Source: Clostridia bacterium
GTDB lineage: Bacteria; Bacillota; Clostridia; Oscillospirales; Butyricicoccaceae
DNA: 57,346 nucleotides
Assembly (NCBI GenBank): GCA_021205365.1
Contig: JAJPXP010000001.1
Location: 1 to 57,346 of the forward strand
Reading direction: 5' to 3'
Shown piece by piece: positions 34,994 through 43,609 of this stretch. The notes beneath the pieces were generated by a model. The model worked only from the letters and a program-made list of their open reading frames with translations. It searched no databases and was not told the DNA's origin. The stretch's first letter is position 1, and each line of letters begins with the position of its first letter. Both the position numbers and the translations under genes were made by a program.

Positions 34994-36367
34994 ATGAAGC
35001 GCATACCCAAATGGATAAAAATACTATTGCTGATACTTCTTCTGGGTGCCGTCGTGGGGGGTGGCGGTTATCAGATTTATCAGGGCAATTTCGGTGGTGC
35101 TGTTTCTGTTTACCAGATTGACGGCAATATTTCAACAGAGGAGAGCTGGTACGGCAACGATTCAATGGATGGTACAGTGAAGAACAGCGGTACACAGTCA
35201 GTTACACTGTCCGATACCCAGACGGTTGGCAAAACGCTGGTTAAGCAGGGAGATACTGTGAAAAAAGGAGATGCTCTGTTTTCCTATGACAGCACATTGG
35301 CTGATATCCAGATAGAGAGACAGAATATTATCATCAAGCAGCTGAAAATGCAGTTGGACACGGCCAACAACCAGCTCAAAACCATCCGTTCCTATAAACC
35401 GGGTGTACCAGTGAAGGTTGAAAATTTTGATAATTATATTGCATCGAAAAGTAAGGCAGATGCTACAGACAGCATGAAAGCAAACACTGCATCTTCTTCC
35501 GGAGCAAAGATTGTACTGCTGCATGTAGATAACAGTTCATCAGATCAAGATACCGCTCATCCAAATGGAAGTAACTCCCAGAGCACAGACGGAGGCCAGA
35601 CAAACGGTGCTGCTGACAGCGCAATAGACGAGCCGGACAGCTCAATGATTACCTATACACGCAGCGAGCTGAACGAAATGATACAAGAAAAAAAGGATGA
35701 AATCCGTGATCTAAATTTACAGCTGCGGCAAGCACAGCTGGAATCCAAGAAGCTGGAAAATGAGAAGGACAACACTACTGTATACAGCAAGCTGGATGGA
35801 ACAGTTTCCTATGTGGGCAATCCATCGGACAAATCCAAGCCATATATCAAGATTACAGCGGGTGGCGGAGATATCGTACAGGTAAATGTGGATGAATGGT
35901 CGCTCAGCAATGTCAAAATAGGACAGGGTGTTTCGGTCACCAACTGGATGAATGGTGAAGAATACCGCGGAACTGTTCAAAGTATCGGAGTTTATCCAGT
36001 GAGCGATTATCAAGGAAGCAATGCAAACGCTTCATATTATCCGGTTACGGTAGAACTGTCCAACGCAACTAATTTAAATGAAAATGATTATGTGGGTGTT
36101 ACATTAGACACTGGGGATGAAGAATCCGACAGTTTTTACCTGGAATCAAGTTTTGTGCTGACAGAAGGCAATCAAAAATATGTCTATGTCCGAGGAGAAG
36201 ACGGTTTATTAAGCAAACACAAAGTAAAAGTGGGTACTAACCTGGATGGATATTATCAGGAAATCCTGGATGGCGTACAGATGGGTGATTGGATTGCCTT
36301 CCCCTACGGGAAGAACGTGAAGGAAGGTGCAAAGACAACCGAAGCAGATATTTCTGATCTGTGGTAA
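34994..36367 (+). CDS. HlyD/MacA-type adaptor, second of two
   Basis: 457 residues from the ATG at 34994 (AGGAGG eight bases upstream, one base after the ATPase stop). N-terminal membrane anchor (about 7-27), lipoyl half-motif QGDTVKKGDALFSYD, coiled coil (110-135 and 235-265) interrupted by a 90-residue Ser/Asn-rich insertion, then barrel domains. Unlike the first adaptor it has no lipobox, so the two are anchored differently and may form a mixed ring. Confidence 0.9.
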   Translation: MKRIPKWIKILLLILLLGAVVGGGGYQIYQGNFGGAVSVYQIDGNISTEESWYGNDSMDGTVKNSGTQSVTLSDTQTVGKTLVKQGDTVKKGDALFSYDSTLADIQIERQNIIIKQLKMQLDTANNQLKTIRSYKPGVPVKVENFDNYIASKSKADATDSMKANTASSSGAKIVLLHVDNSSSDQDTAHPNGSNSQSTDGGQTNGAADSAIDEPDSSMITYTRSELNEMIQEKKDEIRDLNLQLRQAQLESKKLENEKDNTTVYSKLDGTVSYVGNPSDKSKPYIKITAGGGDIVQVNVDEWSLSNVKIGQGVSVTNWMNGEEYRGTVQSIGVYPVSDYQGSNANASYYPVTVELSNATNLNENDYVGVTLDTGDEESDSFYLESSFVLTEGNQKYVYVRGEDGLLSKHKVKVGTNLDGYYQEILDGVQMGDWIAFPYGKNVKEGAKTTEADISDLW

Positions 36368-36382
36368 GGAGACGAAAAACCA

Positions 36383-37654
36383 ATGGTAGAAAATATCAAA
36401 CTTGCATTTTATAGCATATGGGTGCACAAGATGCGCTCTGCCCTGACCATGCTGGGCATCATCATCGGCATTGCATCCATCATTGCGATTGTGTCAACCA
36501 TAAAAGGTACGAATGAACAGATCAAAGAAAATCTAATTGGTTCCGGAAACAACGTTGTAACGGTGGAGTTATGCCAGGACGGTTCGCCGGTGGATATGAG
36601 TTACACCCAAATTCCTTCCGGGATTTCAGAGGTATCAGACCGCTCCTATCGTGAACTGGCTTGCGTTTCGAAGGTAGAAAATCTGTCATTGTACACCATG
36701 CGGGAATATATCTATGATACCGTGTATTACAAAAATACTGCTTTCAACGGCGGTACGATTATTGGTGCAGACAGCGATTATCTGGACGTTTATCAATATC
36801 AGGTATCCAGTGGACGCCCGTTCCTGAAGGATGATTACGAAAAGTACCACAAGGTGGCACTACTTGACCAGGCTGCGGTATCGACTCTGTTTGCAAATGA
36901 AGATCCGATTGGAAAGACCATTGACATCAAAAAAGAACCGTTTACGGTCATCGGGGTGATTGTCCCATCCAAGAGCACTACCCCGGTTATCAACAGCTAT
37001 ATGGACTATTACATGTATACAAATCAGGCCAGCGGAACTATCATCATTCCAAATACGGTGTGGCCTATCCCGTTTCAGTATGACGAACCACAAAATGTTG
37101 CACTGCGCGCGTCAAGCACAGATGATATGACCGACATCGGGCAGAAGGCAAGCGAAATTTTAAATAGTGGCCTGTCTGTCGATAGTATATCAGACAGCGA
37201 TTCCTCCTTTTCCTACGAGAGCAGGGATATGATGGAATCGGCTCAGCAGCTTCAGGAATTGTCAGAATCCTCCAACAAGCAGCTGATTTGGATTGCCAGC
37301 ATTTCTTTGCTGGTCGGTGCCATTGGTGTTATGAACATCATGCTGGTGTCCGTTACCGAACGCACACGCGAGATCGGCCTGAAAAAGGCACTTGGTGCCA
37401 AGCACAGTATCATCCTCTCGCAGTTCCTGACAGAATCTGCAGTGCTTGCATGCATCGGTGGTATCTTCGGCGTGGTGAGCGGTATTGTCATGTCAAAAGT
37501 TATCAGCCTGCTGACCGGGACCCCGACAGCAATCAGCCTCCCTTCTATTTTTATTGCAGTGCTGCTGTCTGCGTTGATTGGCATGATTTCCGGTGTATTT
37601 CCAGCTGTCAAAGCAGCCAAACTAAATCCAATTGATGCTTTGCGCCGCGAATGA
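36383..37654 (+). CDS. MacB-type ABC transporter permease
   Basis: 423 residues: helix 1 at 20-42, an extracellular domain of about 230 residues (MacB_PCD), then three helices with VMNIMLVSVTERTREIGLKKALGAK, the FtsX/MacB family signature, and PIDALRRE at the C-terminus. Mechanotransmission-type exporter of peptides, antibiotics or lipoproteins. AAGGAG before the ATG. Confidence 0.95.
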   Translation: MVENIKLAFYSIWVHKMRSALTMLGIIIGIASIIAIVSTIKGTNEQIKENLIGSGNNVVTVELCQDGSPVDMSYTQIPSGISEVSDRSYRELACVSKVENLSLYTMREYIYDTVYYKNTAFNGGTIIGADSDYLDVYQYQVSSGRPFLKDDYEKYHKVALLDQAAVSTLFANEDPIGKTIDIKKEPFTVIGVIVPSKSTTPVINSYMDYYMYTNQASGTIIIPNTVWPIPFQYDEPQNVALRASSTDDMTDIGQKASEILNSGLSVDSISDSDSSFSYESRDMMESAQQLQELSESSNKQLIWIASISLLVGAIGVMNIMLVSVTERTREIGLKKALGAKHSIILSQFLTESAVLACIGGIFGVVSGIVMSKVISLLTGTPTAISLPSIFIAVLLSALIGMISGVFPAVKAAKLNPIDALRRE

Positions 37655-37753
37655 AAATAACACAATTTTCCGGTCATTTAGGGCGAAATTTTTCTGTCCA
37701 ACCGTATGTTAAAGTAGTATTCTCGATCTGCCTGGTCTGCGTACAAATCTTAC

Positions 37754-37791
37754 CTTGACAAGGGACTCCTTTACCGACTATACTTGTCAAG
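37754..37791 (+). promoter_or_regulatory. Promoter of the AraC/ferrosome operon with paired CTTGxCAAG repeats
   Basis: TTGACA 37755-37760, 18 bases, TATACT 37779-37784. CTTGACAAG (37754-37762) covers the -35 and its inverted copy CTTGTCAAG (37783-37791) covers the end of the -10 and the start region. A dimeric regulator bound to both would block RNA polymerase. Confidence 0.65.
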
Positions 37792-37829
37792 TAATCCGTT
37801 TTTGCCAAAACGCAAAAGGAGGCTGCTGA

Positions 37830-38789
37830 ATGTTTGAAGAACTGCTGGATGAGCTAGCACAAGCAACAGAGACTGCTGTTCACTGGTTCACCCCGATGGA
37901 AGGCGTACGTGTATGCAGCTTTGACTGCATGTTCCCCGGGGAAATCAGGGCAGCCAATCTTCAGCCTAAACATTTTGAAACGCTTCTGTGCCAAAGTGGA
38001 AAGCTTTCTATCTGCTGGAACGACGGAAGCAGCACGCAGCTTTGCAGCGGAGAAAGTCTTTTGCTGTCAGATCCTTCAGAGATTCATAAACTATGCTGGG
38101 CAGAACGCAATATGTGCGGTATATTGGTCGCTGTGGATGGTATCCATGCCAGAAACAGCCTGCAGCAGCTGTGCACCTTGCTTGGCAGTGCACCACTGGA
38201 CATGACTCAGTTAAAGCATGCATTATCCGAACAGCGCGGCTGCGCCATCCTTTTCCGTATCCCGCAGATCGAAGCATTGCTGCACTCATTCCTAGCACTT
38301 TCGATCGAACAGCGCAGGCAATATGCAGCCCTTTTGGCAGTCGAGTTGCTCTGTCACATGTGCTGCACCAAACATTTGACATGCAAGTTGCCGGAGACAT
38401 ACTATGACAGGCATCAATTACAGCGTGTGGAACAAATTCACACTTATCTTATCACACACCTGGATGAGACCATCACCATTGATCAACTTGCCAAGCAGTT
38501 TCAGATTTCGGCCACCGTGTTAAAACAATGCTTTCGTCAGCTATATGGGCAGCCTATTCGCAAATATCTGCAAAGGTGCCGGATGCAGCGCGCCGTGGAA
38601 CTGCTAACAACAACACAGCTTTCGGTTTTGCAGATCGCAAACGCGGTAGGATACGAAAGCACCAGTCAGTTCGGTACCGTGTTTAAGCGTTTTCATCAGA
38701 TGACACCGTCGCAATATCGATTAAAAATGTCCAATTCCGTTGATCCACGTCCGAATCCGTACGTCACCGCTGCAAATGATGTGGTATGA
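37830..38789 (+). CDS. AraC-family transcriptional regulator, first gene of the ferrosome-like operon
   Basis: 319 residues. N-terminal sensor-like part (about 1-200; CSFDCMFPGEIRAANLQP and a Cys-rich LLCHMCCTKHLTC near 178), C-terminal double helix-turn-helix (about 215-310) with the signature AVGYESTSQFGTVFKRFHQMTPSQYR. AAAGGAGG before the ATG. By position it may control the following membrane peptide, DUF6110-like and P-type ATPase genes; Cys/His richness suggests metal or redox sensing, as inference. Confidence 0.88.
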   Translation: MFEELLDELAQATETAVHWFTPMEGVRVCSFDCMFPGEIRAANLQPKHFETLLCQSGKLSICWNDGSSTQLCSGESLLLSDPSEIHKLCWAERNMCGILVAVDGIHARNSLQQLCTLLGSAPLDMTQLKHALSEQRGCAILFRIPQIEALLHSFLALSIEQRRQYAALLAVELLCHMCCTKHLTCKLPETYYDRHQLQRVEQIHTYLITHLDETITIDQLAKQFQISATVLKQCFRQLYGQPIRKYLQRCRMQRAVELLTTTQLSVLQIANAVGYESTSQFGTVFKRFHQMTPSQYRLKMSNSVDPRPNPYVTAANDVV

Positions 38790-38825
38790 TGATATAAATT
38801 ACAGGTATCTGGAGGAGGGATCACA

Positions 38826-38906
38826 TTGAAACAACATCGTTTTTGGGCATGGGGAGCTGTGATCTGTATGATTATGACTCTTTGGACCGGTTATAAGCAC
38901 AAGTAA
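38826..38906 (+). CDS. 26-residue single-helix membrane peptide
   Basis: A TTG start with GGAGGAGGG ribosome site encodes MKQHRFWAWGAVICM followed by a hydrophobic, Trp-rich helix and a TGYKHK tail. The frame fills the space between the regulator and the DUF6110-like gene without overlap. Very similar 25-30-residue peptides (DUF6219-like, as I remember) accompany this ATPase in gut Firmicutes, supporting that it is real. Confidence 0.7.
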   Translation: MKQHRFWAWGAVICMIMTLWTGYKHK

Positions 38907-38928
38907 AATTTCAGAGGAGCGTATTGAT

Positions 38929-39222
38929 ATGAATCGCAAAGATTGCTATAAAAATTTGATTGTATTTGTTGGCGGCACGCTGTTTGGATCCGCCGGAATT
39001 AAACTGCTGTCCAGTAAGGACGCAAAAAAAGCCTATACACATGTTACTGCAGCGGCTTTGCGGATGAAGGATTCCGTTATGGACACAGTAACCACGGTAC
39101 AGGAAAATGCTGCTGATATTCTGGCTTCTGCTCAGGATATCAACGAACAGAGAGCGGCGCAGGAAGACATAACAGACAAACTGTCCGAGGAACCGTCTGA
39201 GGAATCTTCTGAAGAAGCATGA
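38929..39222 (+). CDS. DUF6110-like ferrosome-associated membrane protein, FezA candidate
   Basis: 97 residues. An N-terminal glycine-zipper-like helix (LIVFVGGTLFGSAGIKLL, about 10-27) is followed by SSKDAKKAYTHVTAAALRMKDSVM, an amphipathic helix, and an acidic tail (DKLSEEPSEESSEEA). This pattern is found directly upstream of P1B-6 ATPases in ferrosome loci, where a small membrane protein (FezA) is needed with FezB to form iron granules. Identity as FezA is inferred from position. AGGAG ribosome site. Confidence 0.7.
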   Translation: MNRKDCYKNLIVFVGGTLFGSAGIKLLSSKDAKKAYTHVTAAALRMKDSVMDTVTTVQENAADILASAQDINEQRAAQEDITDKLSEEPSEESSEEA

Positions 39223-39293
39223 AATCGACGGAGAGGGCTGCAGAAGCAGTCCTCTTTTCTTGTTAAAACACAGAGAATTGAGGCGATAATAAG

Positions 39294-41360
39294 ATGAAGT
39301 TTCAAATCATGCACGAAAGCAATGGGCGCATGCGTATTCGTCTGCTGCAAAATCGGATGACGATGGAACAGGCGGATCAATGGGAATCTTATCTCCAGAC
39401 AATAAGCGGAATCACCCGCGTAACAATACACGAGCGAACCCGCTGTGCGATTATCTGGTATCAGATGGACCGGGCGGATTTGCTGCAGCATATTCGCCGT
39501 TTCTCATATGAACGGCAGAGTCAGCCGGCAGTTGTACACAGCAGTCGCGCTCTCAACCGCAAATATCAGGAAAAACTGGTTGGAATGGTTGCATTCAAGG
39601 CGATACGGACATTATTCTTTCCATCCCCGCTGCGTGCAGCTTATGCAGTGTACCAGTCTGTCCCCTATTTGTATCGCGGCTTTCGCTGCCTGCTGCGCCG
39701 CCAGATGCATGTGGAACTGTTAGACGGACTGTCGATTGGAATCTCGATGCTGCGGCGCGACTTTAGCACTGCATCTTCTGTCATGTTCCTGCTGGGGCTG
39801 GGCGAAATGCTGGAAGAATGGACACACAAAAAGTCCGTAGACGATCTGGCACGCAGTATGTCACTGAACATCGATCGTGTATGGCTCAAAACCCCTGACG
39901 GAGAAGTGCTCACACCGCTATCCCAGATTCAAGCCGGTGACCAGATTGCCATCCGCATGGGCAGTATGATCCCACTGGACGGTGTTATGCAGGACGGCGA
40001 GATCATGGTCAATCAGGCATCGCTTACCGGTGAGTCTATCCCAGTTCCCAAGCGTCCCGGCACAATGGTCTATGCTGGAACAGTAGTGGAGGAAGGCGAA
40101 GGCACGCTTCTGGTAGAACAGCAGCCCGGTGGAACCCGCTATGATAAAATCGTATCCATGATTGAGCAGTCCGAAAAGTTAAAATCCACAGCAGAGAACC
40201 GCGCGGCAAATCTGGCTGACCGGCTTGTCCCCTACACGCTGGCAGGCAGTGCGCTGACCTGGCTTGTCACCCGGAATGTGACCAGGGCCTTGTCGGTACT
40301 GATGGTAGACTTCTCCTGTGCACTCAAGCTGGCAATGCCTTTGGCAGTATTGTCCGCAATGCGAGAGGCAGGTGCCTACCACATTACGGTAAAAGGCGGC
40401 AAATATTTGGAAGCAGTTGCTCAGGCTGACACTATTGTCTTTGATAAAACAGGAACACTGACCCACGCCTGCCCAGTTGTCGCACAGATTATTACGTTTG
40501 GAACGCAGGATGAAAATGAAATGCTCCGTTTATGCGCCTGCTTAGAGGAACATTTCCCGCATTCCATTGCCAATGCCGTGGTTCAGGCAGCAAGAGACCG
40601 CGGTCTATCGCACGAAGAGATGCATTCCCAGGTGGAATACCTGGTAGCACATGGCATCGCAAGCACAGTCAACGGTCAAAAGGTTATTGTGGGCAGCGCT
40701 CACTTTGTCTTTGAGGATGAAGGTTGTACGATCCCTGCTCAGCAGCAAAAGAAATTTGACGATCTACCGGCGCAGTTCTCCCATTTGTATCTGGCAATTG
40801 GCGGTGAACTTGCCGCTGTGATCTGTATTTCCGATCCTCTGCGCACCGAAGCTGCGCAGGTCGTGCAGGCACTCAAAGAAGCAGGTATCCGCAGGACTGT
40901 CATGCTCACGGGCGACAGCGAACGCACGGCTGCAGCGATCGCTGCACAGGTTGGCGTGGATGAATACCGCTCCGAAGTGCTGCCAGAGGACAAAGCCCGT
41001 TTTGTTGAGCAGGCACGAAAAGAAGGGCACATTGTCATCATGCTCGGGGACGGCATCAACGATTCTCCGGCACTGTCTGCCGCCAATGTCGGCATTGCCA
41101 TTCTGGACGGTGCGGCAATTGCCAGAGAAATTGCAGATATTACCATCTCCGCGGAGGATCTGTTTGAACTGGTTTATCTTCGCAGGATTTCCACAGCGCT
41201 TCAACAACGCATCCGGTCCAATTACCGTTTTGTAATTGGCTTTAACGGTTCTCTTATCGCTTTGGGTGCTGCTGGCGTGCTGCTCCCTGCCTCTTCAGCA
41301 ATGCTGCACAATTTATCTACGCTCGGAGTAAGCCTGCGCAGTATGACAAACTTATTGTGA
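39294..41360 (+). CDS. fezB: P1B-type ATPase of the ferrosome (P1B-6) type
   Basis: 688 residues. Actuator TGES (245-248), phosphorylation DKTGTLT (Asp384), hinge GDGINDSPAL (585-594). Two departures from copper/zinc/cadmium pumps: the CPC of the ion-path helix is replaced by SCALK (341-345), and the N-terminal domain is HMA-sized but has no CxxC, carrying instead an arginine-rich GRMRIRL (11-17). The family HP is also replaced (FPHSIANAV at 421-429). These fit the P1B-6 group, whose characterised member FezB loads iron into ferrosomes. AGGCG ribosome site. Confidence 0.8.
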   Translation: MKFQIMHESNGRMRIRLLQNRMTMEQADQWESYLQTISGITRVTIHERTRCAIIWYQMDRADLLQHIRRFSYERQSQPAVVHSSRALNRKYQEKLVGMVAFKAIRTLFFPSPLRAAYAVYQSVPYLYRGFRCLLRRQMHVELLDGLSIGISMLRRDFSTASSVMFLLGLGEMLEEWTHKKSVDDLARSMSLNIDRVWLKTPDGEVLTPLSQIQAGDQIAIRMGSMIPLDGVMQDGEIMVNQASLTGESIPVPKRPGTMVYAGTVVEEGEGTLLVEQQPGGTRYDKIVSMIEQSEKLKSTAENRAANLADRLVPYTLAGSALTWLVTRNVTRALSVLMVDFSCALKLAMPLAVLSAMREAGAYHITVKGGKYLEAVAQADTIVFDKTGTLTHACPVVAQIITFGTQDENEMLRLCACLEEHFPHSIANAVVQAARDRGLSHEEMHSQVEYLVAHGIASTVNGQKVIVGSAHFVFEDEGCTIPAQQQKKFDDLPAQFSHLYLAIGGELAAVICISDPLRTEAAQVVQALKEAGIRRTVMLTGDSERTAAAIAAQVGVDEYRSEVLPEDKARFVEQARKEGHIVIMLGDGINDSPALSAANVGIAILDGAAIAREIADITISAEDLFELVYLRRISTALQQRIRSNYRFVIGFNGSLIALGAAGVLLPASSAMLHNLSTLGVSLRSMTNLL

Positions 41361-41430
41361 CTTTCCCATAGGATGTAAAGGGAAACAAGTTAATAGAGCT
41401 TAAAATTGAATGCGATCATCGCATATGCTA

Positions 41431-41478
41431 AGCACCGCAGAGCTTGATGAAACAAAGGCTCTGCGGCGCTTCTTTTTA
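41431..41478 (+). terminator. Terminator of the ferrosome-like operon
   Basis: AGCACCGCAGAGC (41431-41443) pairs with GCTCTGCGGCGCT (41458-41470); tail TCTTTTT. A short palindrome ATGCGATCATCGCAT lies just before (41410-41424). Confidence 0.85.
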
Positions 41479-41526
41479 CAGAGAATCAACGCTCCTTTCG
41501 AGCAGACTTTCTGCATCTGAATCATT

Positions 41527-41910
41527 TTAGGTGATCTCTATTTTTTCAAAAAAACGCCGCAGCTTCTGATAACTGTCTTCACTGAGCGCATGCTCCATCC
41601 GGCAGGCTTCTTTTTCAGCCCTGTTTTCCCGAACGCCTGCCTGAACCAGCAGCTTTGTAAAAAAGAGATATCGTGCATAAATCCTTTTTGCAATGTCTTC
41701 TCCCTGTTGTGTTATCCGTATATCCCTTTCTTCACAGGTAACATATCCGTCTTCCTCCAATGATCGCACTGCAATGGATACGCTCGGTCTGCTCAATCCC
41801 ATATATTCTGCAATTTCAGCCTGCCGGACACTTCCATTCATAAGTGTTAAAATATAAATTGCTTTCAGGTAATCCTCGCGGCTTTGCCCAGTTGCCAACG
41901 TTCTCACCAT
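41527..41910 (-). CDS. DtxR/MntR-family metal-dependent repressor
   Basis: 127 residues from the ATG at 41910; a start at 41943 inside the upstream gene is possible and neither has an ideal ribosome site. Winged helix (about 8-65; AEIAEYMGLSRPSVSIAVRSLEEDGYV), dimerisation helix with the metal-binding CRMEHALSED (Cys, Glu and His ligands, about 103-112). The C-terminal SH3-like domain is absent, as in MntR-size members. Senses Fe(II) or Mn(II). Last gene of the heme operon, five bases after the ABC gene. Confidence 0.93.
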   Translation of the reverse strand: MVRTLATGQSREDYLKAIYILTLMNGSVRQAEIAEYMGLSRPSVSIAVRSLEEDGYVTCEERDIRITQQGEDIAKRIYARYLFFTKLLVQAGVRENRAEKEACRMEHALSEDSYQKLRRFFEKIEIT

Positions 41911-41914
41911 CCTT

Positions 41915-43609
41915 TTATGACAGCCGTCCCTGATCCATTTCATAAGAAATATCTGTTACATGCATAGTAGATTTTCGATGTGAAACAAGTACCACAGTTT
42001 TATCATGACAGGTTTCACGGAGCGATTTTAATACAATGCCTTCATTCAGGGAGTCCAGATTGCTTGTCGGCTCATCCAGCAGCAGAAACGGTGCATCATG
42101 TAAAAATGCCCGGGCAATGCCAATCCGCTGACGCTCGCCGCTAGATAACGTATCACCAAGCTCACCAACTGGTGTATCATATCCCTTTGGCAGGGACTGG
42201 ATAAAGTCGTGCACCGATGCTTGCTTCGCAGCTTTTATGATCTCCTCGCGGGTGGCACCTGGTTTTCCGATTGCAATATTATTGGCAATTGAGTCATGGA
42301 ACAGATAGGTTTCCTGCGTGACATAGCTTTCCATATCCCGTAGATTTGCGGTATTTAGCTCACGTATATCCTCTCCGGATATTGCAACGCTTCCTTCCTG
42401 CACATCCCAGAACCGCATCAGGAGCCGCAGCAGTGTGGATTTGCCTGAACCGCTCACGCCATGGATTCCAACAATTTTTCCCTTTGGAAGTGAGATGGAG
42501 TAGTTCTTGAGGATTTGCTCTTTTTCATAAGAAAAACTGATATTCTGTGTCTCTGCGCCAAAAAATTCTGTGTTTTTTCCGTTGTATACCTCTTCCACCT
42601 TGGGTTCTTCCTCCAAGATGGCCAGCACACGCTCACCACTCGCAAGTGTCTGATTCAAATTATTCGACAGATTGGACAGCGCAACTACTGGCCCGAAAGA
42701 ACCCATCATGGCGATCACACAGATCAGCATCTGTTCAAAGCTGGCTGTTTCTGCCAGATAAAAATGCAGCAGCATCAGCAGCATGGCAAGAGAAAACAGT
42801 AAAATTGCAAGGTCCGTTATCGAACGCTGTACCGCCTCAAGCTGATTCAACTCCTTCTGTAGTCTTCCATATGCAGCGGAACGGTCATTCATCTGCTGCA
42901 TACGCTGTGCGCCATCATCATACTGAATTGTTTCATCCAGCCCGCGAAGAGAGTCCAGCACAAAGCTGTTTAAATCGCCAAACGCATTTCTCAATTTCAT
43001 GCCGGGAGCCGCTCCCTTGCGCCCCATGACAATCGGGATAACCGCGCCAACTACAACATATCCTGCCAATGCCAGCATACCGCCTGCAACGGAATTACTT
43101 CCAATAAAAATAACCATTATTATACAGGTGCATACTGCAATAGCAATCGGGGAGATCGTGTGCGCATAAAAAACCTCCAGCAGCTCGATATCTGAGGTCA
43201 GGATGGAAATCAGATTACCTTTATCGCGTCCCTCCAGCTTTGCTGGGCAAAGCCTGCGCAAAGCGGTAAAAACTTTATTTCGGATGATTGCCAGCAGCTT
43301 AAACGCAATAAAATGGTTGCAATACTGCTCTCCATAATGCAATAATCCGCGGCATACTGCAAGGCATATAAGCAAGATAAATATTCGTCCCATTGGAACG
43401 GACAGAACTCCTGACGGTGCAGCAGCTCCTATGGCATCCAGAAGCGCGTGCAGCAATCCATAACCCGCCAGAATTGTCAGAAAAATCGCACATAAATAGC
43501 CGATGACACCCAAAAGGATCGCTAGACACATAACTGGCAGAAGCGGTTTAACCAGTCCGATCAATGCTCCCATAATCATGGGGGCACTTCTTCTTTTTGC
43601 CTGTTTCAT
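41915..43609 (-). CDS. Type IV ABC half-transporter, second of a pair (CydC-like)
   Basis: 564 residues: six helices (about 10-315) and an ATP-binding domain with Walker A GVSGSGKST, signature LSSGERQRIGIARA and Walker B LLLDEPTSNLD. Start ATG overlaps the end of the preceding half-transporter gene by four bases, so a heterodimer is likely. Such pairs next to heme uptake genes occur in the streptococcal sia/hts operon. Direction (heme/siderophore import like IrtAB, or export like CydDC) cannot be decided. Confidence 0.93.
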   Translation of the reverse strand: MKQAKRRSAPMIMGALIGLVKPLLPVMCLAILLGVIGYLCAIFLTILAGYGLLHALLDAIGAAAPSGVLSVPMGRIFILLICLAVCRGLLHYGEQYCNHFIAFKLLAIIRNKVFTALRRLCPAKLEGRDKGNLISILTSDIELLEVFYAHTISPIAIAVCTCIIMVIFIGSNSVAGGMLALAGYVVVGAVIPIVMGRKGAAPGMKLRNAFGDLNSFVLDSLRGLDETIQYDDGAQRMQQMNDRSAAYGRLQKELNQLEAVQRSITDLAILLFSLAMLLMLLHFYLAETASFEQMLICVIAMMGSFGPVVALSNLSNNLNQTLASGERVLAILEEEPKVEEVYNGKNTEFFGAETQNISFSYEKEQILKNYSISLPKGKIVGIHGVSGSGKSTLLRLLMRFWDVQEGSVAISGEDIRELNTANLRDMESYVTQETYLFHDSIANNIAIGKPGATREEIIKAAKQASVHDFIQSLPKGYDTPVGELGDTLSSGERQRIGIARAFLHDAPFLLLDEPTSNLDSLNEGIVLKSLRETCHDKTVVLVSHRKSTMHVTDISYEMDQGRLS

